Origin: an uncultured Rhodospirillales bacterium
GTDB lineage: Bacteria; Pseudomonadota; Alphaproteobacteria; CACIAM-22H2
NCBI GenBank assembly: GCA_903860935.1
Contig: CAIOSQ010000232.1
Location: forward strand, 1-37,687
DNA length: 37,687 nucleotides
Direction: 5' to 3'
Of the stretch, positions 10,205 through 19,200 are shown one piece after another; the first letter of the stretch is position 1, and every line of letters starts with the position of its first letter. The notes under the pieces are model-generated. The model saw only the letters and a program-made list of their open reading frames with translations, had not been told where the DNA came from and did not search any database. The position numbers and the translations under genes are program-made.

Positions 10205-12442
10205 TCAGGGCGCCTGGAATCGGGTCTCGCCGAGATTGCGCAGCGCGAAACGCAGGATCAGCGCGCTGTCGGGCGGGTTGTCGCGGGTGCCCACCAGGCG
10301 GCGCTGGAAATCGATCCCGAAGAGGAAACACTCGTCCTCGTAGATCAGCGCCGAGTTGAATCGCAGCACGCCCGAATCCGCGCCGATCGACCGCGTCTCG
10401 CGCATCACCACGCGCCAGTTCTCGTCGATCATCGCGGTGAGCATGGTCGTCATCTGCTCGAGATCCATCGGCAGGCTGGGCTGGCTGGCGCGGTCGATGA
10501 AATTGTACCCGACCGCGAGGTTGAGCGCCTCGGGGCCGACCCGCAGGCTCGCCGCGTTGCGCGCCGCGCTGAGATCATCGTGGTTGGTCTGGAACCGCCA
10601 CTGCGCCGTCAGCCATTCATGCGGCGAGACCAGGAGGCGGCCGACGATGTTGGAGGCATGGTCCGACAATCCGGTCTCGTAGGCGACCGAGTTGTCGCGC
10701 TGGAAGCGATAGCTCTGCCCGAGGAAAGCGGCGACGCGGGCGCCATTGTCGAGACGGCGCGTATCGGTGCTGAGACCGTAGGTGACACGCTGTCCCCCTT
10801 CGAGACGATCGAGGCCGGTGTAGCGGTTGCGCCGGAAGAGATTGGTGTCGTCGAGATCGATCGCACGCGAATCCTCGTTCGGGTAGCGCGACTGGATCCC
10901 CATGCGCGGACCGGCGACGAAGGACAGGATCGGCTCGACGACGGTCCGGCTGGTCTCGTCGGCGCGCATGAAGGGCCAGCGCCAGCCCAGCGCGAATTGC
11001 GGAAAGACGCGCGTCTCGAGCCCGTCCTTGTCGGGCCGGAATCCGTCGTCGAAGCTGCCGCGGTCGCTGATGTTGAACAGGTCACCCTGGACGCTGGTCG
11101 ACAGGGTCCAGACCTCGCCGCTGGTGGCCGTGTAGGGCAGCGTGTAGCCGAGCACGCCCGCCGTGCGTTGCGACGCCGTTCCCTCGCTGCGGTAGATGCC
11201 ATAGCTGTAGGAGCGGAAATCGACATAGCCGCCGCGCCGATCGCTCTCGCCGATCCAGTGATAATCGAGCATCGGCATCACGAAGGGCGCAACGCGGGGA
11301 TCGTCCTCCGGCCGCAGGCCCTGGAAGGTATAGCCCTGCGCCACCGCGTAGGAGCGGCCGTCGAAACCCTCGACATAGGCGCGCGACGTCAGGGTGTTGC
11401 GATCGATGAAGCGGAAGCGGTCGAAAAGCTTGTAGCGCAGCAGGTAGTTGTCGTGGCTGGCACGCGCGAGGTCGAAGCCCCAGCGCCAGCTGTCGTCGAT
11501 GTCGAAGCGGCCGGTGCCGGCGATGTGGCTGCGCATCGTCGTGCGCCCGGTCCGCCCGTTGTCGTCGTCGTAGACGGTCGCGTTCGTGACCGAGGCGTTG
11601 AGGACCATCGCGCCGCTGCGAAAACGCTGCCGGTACTCGCCGGCGAGGACCGGATTTTCCTTGGTGAAGACGATCGGCTCGATCGTGACGTCGGCGGACG
11701 GGCCGAGCGTCAGATAGAAGGGCTGGGCGTAGAACTGCCCCAGCACGTTCGACGACCCCAGGGACGGTGGCAAAAGGCCGCTCTGGCGCTTCACCGTGCC
11801 GTCGGGATGGTCGATATACGGCGTGTAGAGGACCGGCACGCCGCCGATCTCCAGCCACGCATCGCGATAGGTGACGGTCGCCGTCTTCTGGTCGTGGGTC
11901 GCGCGCGCCGCCTTGATCTGCCAGAGCGGCGGGCGCGTGGGATCGTCGCGACACGGCGCGCAGGGGCTGTAGACGACCTTGCGCAGCGTCGTCACGCCGC
12001 CCTCGCTGCGCCGCCCCGTCGCCGCGGCGAGCCGTGACCAGTCGACGAGCAGGGCGCGGAAATTGCGCACGACCCCGGCGGCGAGGTCATCGGTCAGCTC
12101 GGCATAATCGACGAAGATCGCATCGCCCGTCGGCTCGGCCAGCGAGACGTTGCCGCTGGCGCTGACCGTGTCGCGCCGCCGGTCATAGGCGACGGAATCG
12201 GCGCGCAGTACCCGACCGCCCTGCACGATTTCGACGTTGCCGCGGGCGGTCACGACTTCGCTGTCCCGGTCATGGATGATCTCGTCAGCGGAGATCAGGG
12301 CCGCCTGCTCGCTCTCGGTCGGCGGCGCGGCGGCCGGCGGCGCCTGCCCTGACGCGGGCGACGCGGCAGCCACGCCAAGCGCCAGCGCGAGCGCCGCCAC
12401 GGCACGCTTCAGCCTCGAAAATCTGGGAATCGACCCGTCCAC
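10205..12442 (-). CDS. lptD: LPS-assembly outer-membrane protein LptD
   Basis: The 745-residue outer-membrane barrel that, with LptE, delivers lipopolysaccharide to the cell surface. The signal peptide is [20 protein letters not shown] to about residue 34. Next comes an OstA/LptA-like periplasmic domain (about 50-190) with [19 protein letters not shown] and the repeated [16 protein letters not shown] pattern. A long C-terminal beta barrel (about 220-745) follows, ending in an aromatic-rich pattern. Cysteines occur in [10 protein letters not shown] and near the end in EDECFLFG, and could form the disulphides needed to fold LptD. The start is taken as GTG 12442, the only start that puts the signal peptide first. 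It has no Shine-Dalgarno, and a TATACT box lies 7 bp upstream, so the transcript may be leaderless. Confidence 0.92.
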   Translation of the reverse strand: MDGSIPRFSRLKRAVAALALALGVAAASPASGQAPPAAAPPTESEQAALISADEIIHDRDSEVVTARGNVEIVQGGRVLRADSVAYDRRRDTVSASGNVSLAEPTGDAIFVDYAELTDDLAAGVVRNFRALLVDWSRLAAATGRRSEGGVTTLRKVVYSPCAPCRDDPTRPPLWQIKAARATHDQKTATVTYRDAWLEIGGVPVLYTPYIDHPDGTVKRQSGLLPPSLGSSNVLGQFYAQPFYLTLGPSADVTIEPIVFTKENPVLAGEYRQRFRSGAMVLNASVTNATVYDDDNGRTGRTTMRSHIAGTGRFDIDDSWRWGFDLARASHDNYLLRYKLFDRFRFIDRNTLTSRAYVEGFDGRSYAVAQGYTFQGLRPEDDPRVAPFVMPMLDYHWIGESDRRGGYVDFRSYSYGIYRSEGTASQRTAGVLGYTLPYTATSGEVWTLSTSVQGDLFNISDRGSFDDGFRPDKDGLETRVFPQFALGWRWPFMRADETSRTVVEPILSFVAGPRMGIQSRYPNEDSRAIDLDDTNLFRRNRYTGLDRLEGGQRVTYGLSTDTRRLDNGARVAAFLGQSYRFQRDNSVAYETGLSDHASNIVGRLLVSPHEWLTAQWRFQTNHDDLSAARNAASLRVGPEALNLAVGYNFIDRASQPSLPMDLEQMTTMLTAMIDENWRVVMRETRSIGADSGVLRFNSALIYEDECFLFGIDFQRRLVGTRDNPPDSALILRFALRNLGETRFQAP

Positions 12443-12673
12443 GCCGCCGAGTATAGGCCGGCGGCGCGACTTCCAAAACGCTCCACGACCGTCCTCCTGG
12501 CCGCGCGGCAGCGCGGCTGGGAGGACAGACGCCGTGCGCCGAGCATGGCGGCAGGAGGGCATGGGTGGCTCGGGAGACCCGCGCACGCCGACGACCCCGC
12601 GATGCCGCACCCGGCGCCGGGCGCCGCCTTGCCGCGTGGCGGGGTGGGCTGCTACGAGAGGATGAATCCGATC
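12443..12673. promoter_or_regulatory. Divergent lptD/rpe control region
   Basis: The 231-bp gap between divergent lptD and rpe. On the minus strand TTTGGA (12477-12472), a 16-bp spacer and TATACT (12455-12450) make a good promoter that would start at or next to the lptD GTG. On the plus side are a long perfect RNA hairpin (12491-12526), a short open frame (12561-12665) and the weak rpe ribosome site GAGAGG (12656-12661). No clear rpe -10/-35 was found. Confidence 0.5.
12491..12526 (+). other. 16-bp RNA hairpin upstream of rpe
   Basis: The left arm (12491-12506) and right arm (12511-12526) pair along all 16 positions around a GGCA loop when read as plus-strand RNA. Fourteen pairs are Watson-Crick and two adjacent pairs are U-G and G-U wobbles. 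On the minus-strand RNA the same two positions are C-A and A-C mismatches. A further six bases, CGGCGC (12462-12467) and GCGCCG (12536-12541), could extend the stem outside a bulged region. There is no U-tract, so it is not a classic terminator. Confidence 0.55.
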
Positions 12674-13345
12674 ATGTCCAAACCGCCCCTCATCGCGCCC
12701 TCGATCCTGTCCGCCGATTTCGCCCGCCTGGGCGAGGAGGTCCGCGCGGTCGCGGCCGCCGGTGCCGACTGGATCCATGTCGACGTGATGGACGGGCATT
12801 TCGTGCCCAACCTGACGCTTGGGCCGATGGTCGCGAAAGCGCTGCGGCCCTGCACGGCGCTGCCGCTCGACGTGCATCTCATGGTGACGCCGGTCGATCC
12901 CTGGATCGCGGCGTTCGCCGAGGCCGGCGCCGATATCCTGACCGTGCATCCCGAGGCAGGACCGCATCTGCATCGGACGATCCAGCTGATCCGGTCTCTC
13001 GGCAAGCGCGCCGGCGTCGCGCTGAACCCGGCGACCCCGCCCGAGGCGATCGACTACGTCCTCGGCGACATCGACATGGTGCTCGTGATGTCGGTGAATC
13101 CCGGCTTCGGCGGCCAAGGGTTCATCGCCGCGCAACTCGACAAGATCCGCGCCGTGCGCCGACGCATCGCCGCCAGCGGACGAGCGATCGAGCTGCAGGT
13201 CGATGGCGGCGTCAACGCCGAGACGGCGCGCGCGGCGGTCGAGGCAGGGGCGAGCGTGCTGGTCGCCGGCTCCGCTGTGTTCGCCGGCGGGCCCGCCGCC
13301 TATGCGGAGAATATCCGTCGCCTGCGCGGGGTTGAGGCGCCGTGA
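12674..13345 (+). CDS. rpe: Ribulose-phosphate 3-epimerase
   Basis: A cytoplasmic TIM-barrel enzyme interconverting ribulose 5-phosphate and xylulose 5-phosphate in the pentose phosphate pathway. The 223 residues are normal for the family. Motifs in order are the substrate loop APSILSADF, catalytic and metal site [19 protein letters not shown], phosphate site [11 protein letters not shown] and catalytic [10 protein letters not shown] 12674 gives the typical N-terminus [12 protein letters not shown] and lies 12 nt after GAGAGG. ATG 12662, four codons upstream in frame, is possible but its ribosome site is too close. The stop overlaps the next gene's GTG as GTGA, so the two are coupled. Confidence 0.95.
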   Translation: MSKPPLIAPSILSADFARLGEEVRAVAAAGADWIHVDVMDGHFVPNLTLGPMVAKALRPCTALPLDVHLMVTPVDPWIAAFAEAGADILTVHPEAGPHLHRTIQLIRSLGKRAGVALNPATPPEAIDYVLGDIDMVLVMSVNPGFGGQGFIAAQLDKIRAVRRRIAASGRAIELQVDGGVNAETARAAVEAGASVLVAGSAVFAGGPAAYAENIRRLRGVEAP

Positions 13346-14928
13346 AGGGCCTCGCCCGGCTGATCTGCGCCTCGCCGTTCCATCGCCTGCTGCTATCCGG
13401 CGGCGTTCCCGCCGCTCCCAAGGCCCTGCCCGCCCAGCCACCGCGCGGATCCGCCGCGCGGGGCCGGACGATCCTGTCCGGCGGCGGCCTCCCCGACCAC
13501 CCGGACTGGCAGGCGGCGTCACTCGATCCGGTCACCCTCGCCACGCTCAACGGATTCGGCTGGCTCGCCGACCTCGCTGCGGTCGGCACGCCGCAGGCGC
13601 GTGGCCAGGCGCGGCGGCTGATCCATGACTGGCTGGAGCAGGAGCGCTGGCATCCAGGCGCCTGGGCGCCTGAAATCATCGGCCGCCGCGTCACCATCGC
13701 GCTCGAGACCTGGAGCTTCGTGATCGAGGGCGCGGGCGGCACCCTGCCCAAGCGCTGGCTGACATCGCTGTCGCGCCAGGCCCGGCATCTCGCGCGCCAT
13801 GCCGAGGATGGAGCCGACGGCCTGCCGCGGCTCGAGGCGACCACCGGCCTCGTCCATGCCGCCGTCGCGGGCCTCGGCGCGGTCGATCTCGCCGGCGCGC
13901 TCGAGCGTCTGCAGCGGGAGATCGCCCGCCAGATCCTGCCCGACGGCGGTCATGTCGAGCGTTCGCCGACGGCGCATGTCGAGGCGCTCGACCTGCTCGT
14001 GGGTCTGCGCGACTCGCTCGTCGCCGCCGGTGTCGCGCTGCCGGCGCGGCTGGAGCCCGCGATCGAGCGCATGTGCGCCATCGCCCGTTTTTTCCGGCAC
14101 GGCGACGGCAGGCTCGCGCTCTTCAACGGCGCGAGCGAGGGCGACGGGCGCGCGATCGACCGCGTGCTCCACCGCGCCGGCCTCAAACCCGCCTGCCCCG
14201 ACTCGGCGCCCGACAGCGGCTTCGAGCGGCTCGCCAGCCATCGCACGCTCGCGATCTTCAACACCGGCGCCCCGCCGCCGCGCGGGCTCGACGGCGCCGC
14301 CCATGCCGGCCAGCTCTCCTTCGAGCTCAGCCACGGGCGCGACCGGATCGTCGTGAATTGCGGTGGCTCGCCCAGCCACGACCCCGCCTGGACCATGGCC
14401 GCGCGCGCGACGGCAGCGCATTCGACCGTGACGGTCGACGAGACGAACTCGGCCGAGCTGCGGCCCGAGGGCGGCATGGTGCGGCGGCCGCGACATCTCG
14501 ACACCCAGCGCGAGGATGCGGATGGCGCCGTGCTGGCCCAGGCCAGCCACGATGGCTACGCGCCCAATTTCGGCCTCACGCATCGCCGCCGGCTCTGGCT
14601 GTCGGCGGACGGCACCGATTTCCGCGGCGAAGACGTCCTGGTCGGCCAGCATGCCGGTCTGTTCGCCGCGCGCTTCCATCTCCATCCCGACATGCAGGCC
14701 TCGTTGATCCAGAGCGGCACCGCGGCCCTGCTGCGTGCGCCGTCCGGAACGGCCTGGCGCTTCCACGTCGCGGGCGGGCGGCTGGAGATCGCGGAGAGCG
14801 TCTATTTCGGCGCCGCGGCCCAGCCCGGCCTGCCGCCGACGCGGCGCGGCGAGCAGCTCGTCGTCACCGGTCCGGTGGTCGACGGCCAACCGGTTAAATG
14901 GGCTTTCCGGATGCTGCCGCGAACCTGA
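13342..14928 (+). CDS. Heparinase II/III-family protein
   Basis: A 528-residue protein with the two-part layout of the heparinase II/III family. An N-terminal alpha/alpha toroid-like helical region (about 50-300) contains [14 protein letters not shown] and [17 protein letters not shown]-terminal beta-rich domain (about 310-520) contains [32 protein letters not shown] and [17 protein letters not shown]. Members cleave uronic-acid polysaccharides by elimination. The rpe-coupled alphaproteobacterial branch has no proven substrate that I know of. I see no clear signal peptide, so it may be cytoplasmic. The GTG start at 13342 overlaps the rpe stop. A role in turnover of the uronic-acid glycan made by the locus further right is possible but speculative. 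Confidence 0.85.
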   Translation: MKGLARLICASPFHRLLLSGGVPAAPKALPAQPPRGSAARGRTILSGGGLPDHPDWQAASLDPVTLATLNGFGWLADLAAVGTPQARGQARRLIHDWLEQERWHPGAWAPEIIGRRVTIALETWSFVIEGAGGTLPKRWLTSLSRQARHLARHAEDGADGLPRLEATTGLVHAAVAGLGAVDLAGALERLQREIARQILPDGGHVERSPTAHVEALDLLVGLRDSLVAAGVALPARLEPAIERMCAIARFFRHGDGRLALFNGASEGDGRAIDRVLHRAGLKPACPDSAPDSGFERLASHRTLAIFNTGAPPPRGLDGAAHAGQLSFELSHGRDRIVVNCGGSPSHDPAWTMAARATAAHSTVTVDETNSAELRPEGGMVRRPRHLDTQREDADGAVLAQASHDGYAPNFGLTHRRRLWLSADGTDFRGEDVLVGQHAGLFAARFHLHPDMQASLIQSGTAALLRAPSGTAWRFHVAGGRLEIAESVYFGAAAQPGLPPTRRGEQLVVTGPVVDGQPVKWAFRMLPRT

Positions 14929-14949
14929 CGCGCACGGCGCGGCGACGGC

Positions 14950-15414
14950 TCACGAGATCCGCGCGCGGCGGTGGTGCAAGAACAGGGCGAGCGCGTCGTA
15001 GGGGGCGAGATCGAGCCCGGTCAGCGCCGTGTCGCCGTCGATCCAGCGCATCGCGGCCCCCTCGCCCAGACGCAGCGCGGCGATTTCCGCCGGCTCCAGC
15101 GTCGCCGCGTAGACATGGCGCTCGCGCGGGCCGATGCCGGCGAGATCGATGTCGAGGCGCAGGGCGGGCTCGAACCGGTCGGCATCCAGCGCGATGCCGA
15201 TCTCCTCGACGAGTTCCCGGCGCAGCGCGGCGAGCGGCGTCTCCCCCGCCTCGATCGCCCCGCCAAAGAGCGCGAAATGGCCCGGATACCAGATGCCCGG
15301 AATGTCGTCGCGCTCCTGCAGCAGATAGAGCCCCGCGCGATCGCACAGGATCGCCGCACAGGCATGCGACAGGACGAGGGGGCGGTCGTCGGGCAGGAAA
15401 TGGGCGCGCGTCAT
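14950..15414 (-). CDS. Nudix hydrolase
   Basis: A 154-residue protein with a complete Nudix box, GGAIEAGETPLAALRRELVE followed by EIGI. It supplies the glutamates that bind magnesium for hydrolysis of a nucleoside diphosphate linked to another group. The segment before it (SHACAAILCDRAGLYLLQERDDIPGIWY) is the normal first strands of the fold. WYPGHFALFGGAIE resembles Nudix proteins acting on nucleotide sugars or alcohols, but the substrate cannot be fixed. I chose ATG 15414 (MTRAHFLPDD) because it fits the fold; ATG 15471 in the same frame adds 19 mostly basic residues. Neither has a strong ribosome site. It converges on the heparinase gene and diverges from flgD. Confidence 0.85.
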   Translation of the reverse strand: MTRAHFLPDDRPLVLSHACAAILCDRAGLYLLQERDDIPGIWYPGHFALFGGAIEAGETPLAALRRELVEEIGIALDADRFEPALRLDIDLAGIGPRERHVYAATLEPAEIAALRLGEGAAMRWIDGDTALTGLDLAPYDALALFLHHRRARIS

Positions 15415-15521
15415 AGGAAGGCGGCAGATCTTGCCCGATCGTCGCCGTGCGACCCAGCGCTTTCTGCCCACGCCGCCGCTGCGCCCTCACCAACTACCTG
15501 ATCCACATAGACTTTTGCCGC

Positions 15522-15536
15522 GGCACGAAGCTTGCT
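15522..15536 (+). promoter_or_regulatory. Sigma-54 (RpoN) promoter of flgD
   Basis: GGCACGAAGCTTGCT matches the sigma-54 pattern GGCACG-N4-TTGC, with the GG (15522-15523) and GC (15534-15535) doublets at the required 12-bp offset. Initiation is predicted near 15547, leaving a leader of about 28 nt before the flgD ATG. Sigma-54 control of middle and late flagellar genes is established in several Alphaproteobacteria. I did not identify an enhancer site for the activator. Confidence 0.75.
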
Positions 15537-15574
15537 GGTCAGGCGCAGGACAACGCCTCACACCGGACCCGATC

Positions 15575-16246
15575 ATGGCCACCGTCGCAGCCGCCTCCAC
15601 CTCCGCCTTCGCGCCCGCGGGCGCCGCCACCCAGGCGGCGCGCGACGAGACCAAGTTCGGCCAGGACTTCAATTCGTTCCTGACGCTGCTGACGAGCCAG
15701 CTCAAATTCCAGGACCCGATGTCGCCGATGGACACGACGCAGTTCACGTCGCAGTTGGTCCAGTTCACCAGCGTCGAGCAGCAGATCAAGCAGAACAAGA
15801 ACCTCGAATCGCTGCTCGCGATGCAGCAGACGATCGAACTCGCCTCCGCCTCCAACTACATCGGCAAGACCGTGGAGGCCAATGGCCGCAGCGTGGTGCT
15901 GAGTAACGGCGCGGCATCGTTCAGCTACAATCTGCCGAGCGACGCGAAATCGGTGTCGATCGCGATCAAGGGCGCCGACGGTACGACCCTGCGGACGCTG
16001 ACCGGCAATACCGGCCAGGGCGCGCAGACGATCTCCTGGGACGGGCGCGGCACTACGGGCAACCGCCTGCCCGACGGCACCTACAGCTACGCGGTGACCG
16101 CGACCGGCGCCAATGGCCAGCCGATCAAGGCCACGACCGGCCTGACCGGCGTCGTCGACGGCTTCGACATCGCGGCCAACAACGCCATCATCCTGCGCGC
16201 CGGCACGCTGCGCATCCCGATCGGGGACGTCGCGACGGTGCGGTGA
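15575..16246 (+). CDS. flgD: Flagellar hook-capping (hook assembly scaffold) protein FlgD
   Basis: A 223-residue protein exported by the flagellar apparatus, which caps the growing hook and guides FlgE subunits. The N-terminal export/cap region contains the family signature DFNSFLTLLTSQLKFQDPMS followed by PMDTTQFTSQLVQFTSVEQQ (about 28-66). Then come TIELASASNYIGKTVEA and a beta-sandwich C-terminal half with the FLN-like segment ISWDGRGTTGNRLPDGTYSY (about 148-167). ATG 15575 (MATVAAASTS) was chosen because upstream codons are an Arg/Pro-rich shadow. No other flagellar gene lies in the window, so flgD stands alone here. It has its own sigma-54 promoter and converges on the last gene of the polysaccharide operon with 7 bp between the stops. 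Confidence 0.93.
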   Translation: MATVAAASTSAFAPAGAATQAARDETKFGQDFNSFLTLLTSQLKFQDPMSPMDTTQFTSQLVQFTSVEQQIKQNKNLESLLAMQQTIELASASNYIGKTVEANGRSVVLSNGAASFSYNLPSDAKSVSIAIKGADGTTLRTLTGNTGQGAQTISWDGRGTTGNRLPDGTYSYAVTATGANGQPIKATTGLTGVVDGFDIAANNAIILRAGTLRIPIGDVATVR

Positions 16247-16253
16247 CGAGCGC

Positions 16254-17030
16254 TCAGCGCGCGAAGACGAATTCGTTGCAGCCATGGCGTCGGCCGCACA
16301 GGGTCCGACGCACGAGCCGCAACCCGCGTGCGGCATGGAACGACTCGATGGCGTCCGGGCTCGCCACCTCGAACGGATATCCGCCCAGCCAGTCCAGCAT
16401 GTCGTACCAGAGGGTCATTCCACGCGGGATGCGGCCACGCCCCGCGACCGCACGCACCAGCATGCGCAAGCCGATCAGGTATGGGGCATGCAACGCGATC
16501 ATCGCCGCGCGCCATGCCGCACCGCGATTGAAGAGCCGCTTCACCACCGTCCAGTAACGGCTGATCGGCCCCTGGTCGTTGTAGATCGCGATGAACAGGC
16601 TGCCGCTCGGCGCCAGCGGCAGCAGGGCGAGTTCCAGAGCCTCCCACATCCGCCCGGTATGGTGGAGGACGCCCCAGGAATAGACGACGTCGTACTGCCC
16701 CAGGCTGCGCAGATACGCGGCGTCGAGCGCGGACCCGCGCGTGATCGTCCACCGGTCGTCGCCGGGCGCGTAGCGGCGCCTGAGCTCCTCGGTGCAGGCG
16801 ACCGATTGCGGATCGTAGTCGAAGGAATGAACGCGCGCGCCCAGCCGCCACGCCGCCAGCGAGAAGAGCCCGCTGCCAGAGCCGATATCGAGGAAGCTGC
16901 GGCCCCGCAGGTCGTCGATGCCGAGCATCGCGCACAGCGACGCCTCGGCCTCGCGGATGCGGACATCGTCCAGGCTGTCGAGGAAACGACGCCAGTTGGC
17001 ACCGAAGGCGAAGCGCATCTCGTCGGTCAT
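16254..17030 (-). CDS. SAM-dependent methyltransferase
   Basis: A 258-residue class I methyltransferase and the last gene of the leftward polysaccharide operon. SAM loop FLDIGSGSGLFSLAAWRLGA is at about residues 45-64. The acidic strand end is HSFDYDPQS, and the substrate-side motif is YSWGVLHHTGRMWEAL. The C-terminal half has two hydrophobic or amphipathic stretches (MIALHAPYLIGLRMLVRAVA and LWYDMLDWLGGYPFEVASP) that suggest contact with the membrane or a lipid-linked glycan. Related proteins in O-antigen and capsule loci methylate sugars, often the terminal residue; this one's acceptor is unknown. Its ATG overlaps the stop of the preceding glycosyltransferase as ATGA. Confidence 0.88.
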   Translation of the reverse strand: MTDEMRFAFGANWRRFLDSLDDVRIREAEASLCAMLGIDDLRGRSFLDIGSGSGLFSLAAWRLGARVHSFDYDPQSVACTEELRRRYAPGDDRWTITRGSALDAAYLRSLGQYDVVYSWGVLHHTGRMWEALELALLPLAPSGSLFIAIYNDQGPISRYWTVVKRLFNRGAAWRAAMIALHAPYLIGLRMLVRAVAGRGRIPRGMTLWYDMLDWLGGYPFEVASPDAIESFHAARGLRLVRRTLCGRRHGCNEFVFAR

Positions 17031-18151
17031 GGCATGGCTTTCCGGGCGAGCAGCCCACGATAGAGGGCGGCATAGCGCTCGACGCAGGCATCGAGCGAAA
17101 AATCGCGCGTCGCGCGCATGCGCGCCGCGTCCCCCAGCCGGGCCCGCAGATCCGGTTCGCCGGCGAGCGACAGCAGCGCCGCACCCAGCGCCGCCGGATC
17201 GCGCGGCGGCACCAGCAGCCCGCCGGTCCCCGGCTGTATCGCCTCGGCGTTGCCGCCGGCATCGGTCGCGATCACGGCGAGCCCGGCCGCCATCGCCTCG
17301 AGGACCGCGTTGGACGATCCCTCCTCATGCGAGGCGCTGACCGCGATATCGGATGCGGCGAGCAGGGCCGGCACGTCGTCGCGCTGCCCGAGGAAGCGGA
17401 TGCGATCGCCCATGCCGGCAGCGGCGGCGCGAGCGGCGAGTTCCACGCCGATCCCGTCGTCGCGCCCCACGCAGAGCAGGGTCCAGGATGCCGGCAACCG
17501 CGCGTGCACCGAAGCGAGGGCATCGATGAGGTCGGCATGCCCCTTGTAGGCGATGAGATTGGCGACGACGACGACGACCAGCGCATCGGGGGTGATCGCG
17601 AGCACGCGGCGCGTCGCGATGCGATCTCCACCGGCTGCGAAGACGAGGCCATTCGCGATCACATGCAGCCGCCCGGCCGATACGCCCTCGGCGCGCAGCT
17701 CGGCCGCGACCGCCGCGCTGTTCGCCAGAACGGCGTCCATACGCTGGTGCAGCCAGGCTTCGACGCGCGCCGCGAACGGGTGGTTGCGCTGATAACGGTT
17801 GAGGCTGCGCCGGCTCATCACACGGACAATCCCGCCGAGCCCGAGCGACGCGAGCCCACCGAGCAGATAGGCCTCGGGCAGGAAGAAATGCGCGATCGCT
17901 GGACGCTGCCGCGACAGCCACGCGCGCAGTCGCGGCAGGACACGCATGGCGCCGGCCGGTCCGCCACCGCCGTCGCACGCGGTCACCTCGATGCCGGCGG
18001 CGGCGAAATCGGGCGCGAGCGCGCCACCGGTGCGCAGGCAGGCGATGCGCGGCTCGAAGCCATGCGCACGCAGCCGCGGCAGGACGGCGAGGAGATGGCG
18101 CTCCGTCCCGCCGATGCCGAGGCCGGTCGTGACCACGAGCAGGCGCGTCAT
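17027..18151 (-). CDS. Glycosyltransferase, GT4 type
   Basis: A 374-residue GT-B enzyme that transfers a sugar from a nucleotide donor onto the growing repeat unit at the inner face of the membrane. The N-terminal domain begins LLVVTTGLGIGGTERHLLAV, typical of GT4 acceptor domains. The C-terminal donor-binding domain has VVVVVANLIAYKGHADLIDA, IRFLGQRDDVPALLAASDIA and the E-x7-E motif in HEEGSSNAVLEAMAAGLAVI, all GT4 features. ATG 18151 overlaps the upstream epimerase stop (ATGA), and the stop overlaps the next methyltransferase start in the same way. Donor and acceptor cannot be read from sequence. It lies right behind the UDP-sugar epimerase, so a ManNAc-type donor is a reasonable guess. Confidence 0.92.
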   Translation of the reverse strand: MTRLLVVTTGLGIGGTERHLLAVLPRLRAHGFEPRIACLRTGGALAPDFAAAGIEVTACDGGGGPAGAMRVLPRLRAWLSRQRPAIAHFFLPEAYLLGGLASLGLGGIVRVMSRRSLNRYQRNHPFAARVEAWLHQRMDAVLANSAAVAAELRAEGVSAGRLHVIANGLVFAAGGDRIATRRVLAITPDALVVVVVANLIAYKGHADLIDALASVHARLPASWTLLCVGRDDGIGVELAARAAAAGMGDRIRFLGQRDDVPALLAASDIAVSASHEEGSSNAVLEAMAAGLAVIATDAGGNAEAIQPGTGGLLVPPRDPAALGAALLSLAGEPDLRARLGDAARMRATRDFSLDACVERYAALYRGLLARKAMP

Positions 18152-19200
18152 CCCGCGAGATCCGCGGCCAGGATCGCGGCGATGCGCTCGGCGGCGCGGC
18201 CATCGCCATATTCCGCGATGTCGCGGCGCGGCAGATAGTCCGGCCCGGTCCAGAGCCGCGCCCATCCGCATGCGACGGTCTCGACCCATTCGGTCTCCCC
18301 GCGCAGCGTCACGCAGGGCCGACGGTGGAAATAGGCTTCCTTCTGCAGTCCCCCGGAATCCGTATGGACGTCGTGGCACGCCATCACCAGCCGCGTCATG
18401 TCGACATAGGACAGGGGCTCGATGGCGCGCAGCCCCGCGAAATCGAGACCGAAGCGCAGCGCCGCCGCGCGCGTGCGCGGATGAACGGGGAAAACGACCG
18501 GTCGCAGCGCGGCGACCGCGCGCAGATGCGCGAGAACGGCGGCGAGTCGCGCGGGATCGTCGGTGTTCTCCTGGCGATGGACCGTCGCGACGCTGTAGGC
18601 GCCTGGCTCGAGGTCGAGCCGCTCGAGGATCGTCGAATTGCGCCGCGCGGCATCGGCGACGGCGAGGGTCACGTCGTACATCAGATCGCCGACGGCGTGG
18701 ACACCGGCGGTGACACCCTCGCGCGCGAGATGCGCGACAGAGGCCGCGGTCGGGCAGAACAGCCAGCTGCTGCAATGATCGACCAGGACGCGGTTGAGTT
18801 CTTCCGGCATCGCGCGGTTGAAGGACCGTAGCCCGGCCTCGACATGCGCGACCGGGATCCGCAGCTTGGCCGCGGCGAGCGCGCCGGCCAGCGTCGAATT
18901 GGTGTCTCCATAGACGACCACCGCGTCGGGGCGCTCGGCCTCCAGAACCGTTTCGATCGCGGCCAGCATCCGGCCGGTCATGGCACCATGGCCGCCGCCA
19001 TGGATGCCGAGGTGATGCGCCGGCGCCGGCAGGCCGAGATCGGTGAAGAATACCTCCGACATGTTGGCGTCGTGATGCTGCCCGGTATGGACGAGCGCCT
19101 CGCGCAGACGGCCCTCGCGACGCAGCGCGGCGCTCAGCGCGGCGGCCTTTATGAATTGCGGTCGCGCGCCGACCACGGTGACGATCGTCTTCGTTGTCAT
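18148..19200 (-). CDS. UDP-GlcNAc / UDP-GlcNAc3NAcA 2-epimerase (WecB/WbpI family)
   Basis: A 350-residue non-hydrolysing UDP-sugar 2-epimerase that inverts C2 of a UDP-N-acetylglucosamine-type sugar. Motifs in order are VVGARPQFIKAA, HTGQHHDANMSEVFF, VVVYGDTNSTLAGALAA, AHVEAGLRSFNRAMPEELNR, ATVHRQENTD, VHPRTR, DSGGLQKEAYF and CVTLRGETEWVE. The length fits WbpI (about 355) at least as well as WecB (about 376). Because wbpB, wbpD and wbpE are in the same locus, I infer the substrate is UDP-2,3-diacetamido-2,3-dideoxy-glucuronate, giving the mannuronate epimer. A plain UDP-ManNAc product cannot be excluded. Both ends overlap neighbouring genes by ATGA. Confidence 0.92.
   Translation of the reverse strand: MTTKTIVTVVGARPQFIKAAALSAALRREGRLREALVHTGQHHDANMSEVFFTDLGLPAPAHHLGIHGGGHGAMTGRMLAAIETVLEAERPDAVVVYGDTNSTLAGALAAAKLRIPVAHVEAGLRSFNRAMPEELNRVLVDHCSSWLFCPTAASVAHLAREGVTAGVHAVGDLMYDVTLAVADAARRNSTILERLDLEPGAYSVATVHRQENTDDPARLAAVLAHLRAVAALRPVVFPVHPRTRAAALRFGLDFAGLRAIEPLSYVDMTRLVMACHDVHTDSGGLQKEAYFHRRPCVTLRGETEWVETVACGWARLWTGPDYLPRRDIAEYGDGRAAERIAAILAADLAG

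Noticed and set aside
12491-12526. The long hairpin as a rho-independent terminator
   Set aside because: No U-tract follows on either strand, and no gene ends just before it, since both neighbouring genes read away from it.
12443-13522. N-terminal extension of LptD up to 13522
   Set aside because: It would run antisense through rpe and bury the signal peptide in the middle of the protein; GTG 12442 puts the signal peptide first.
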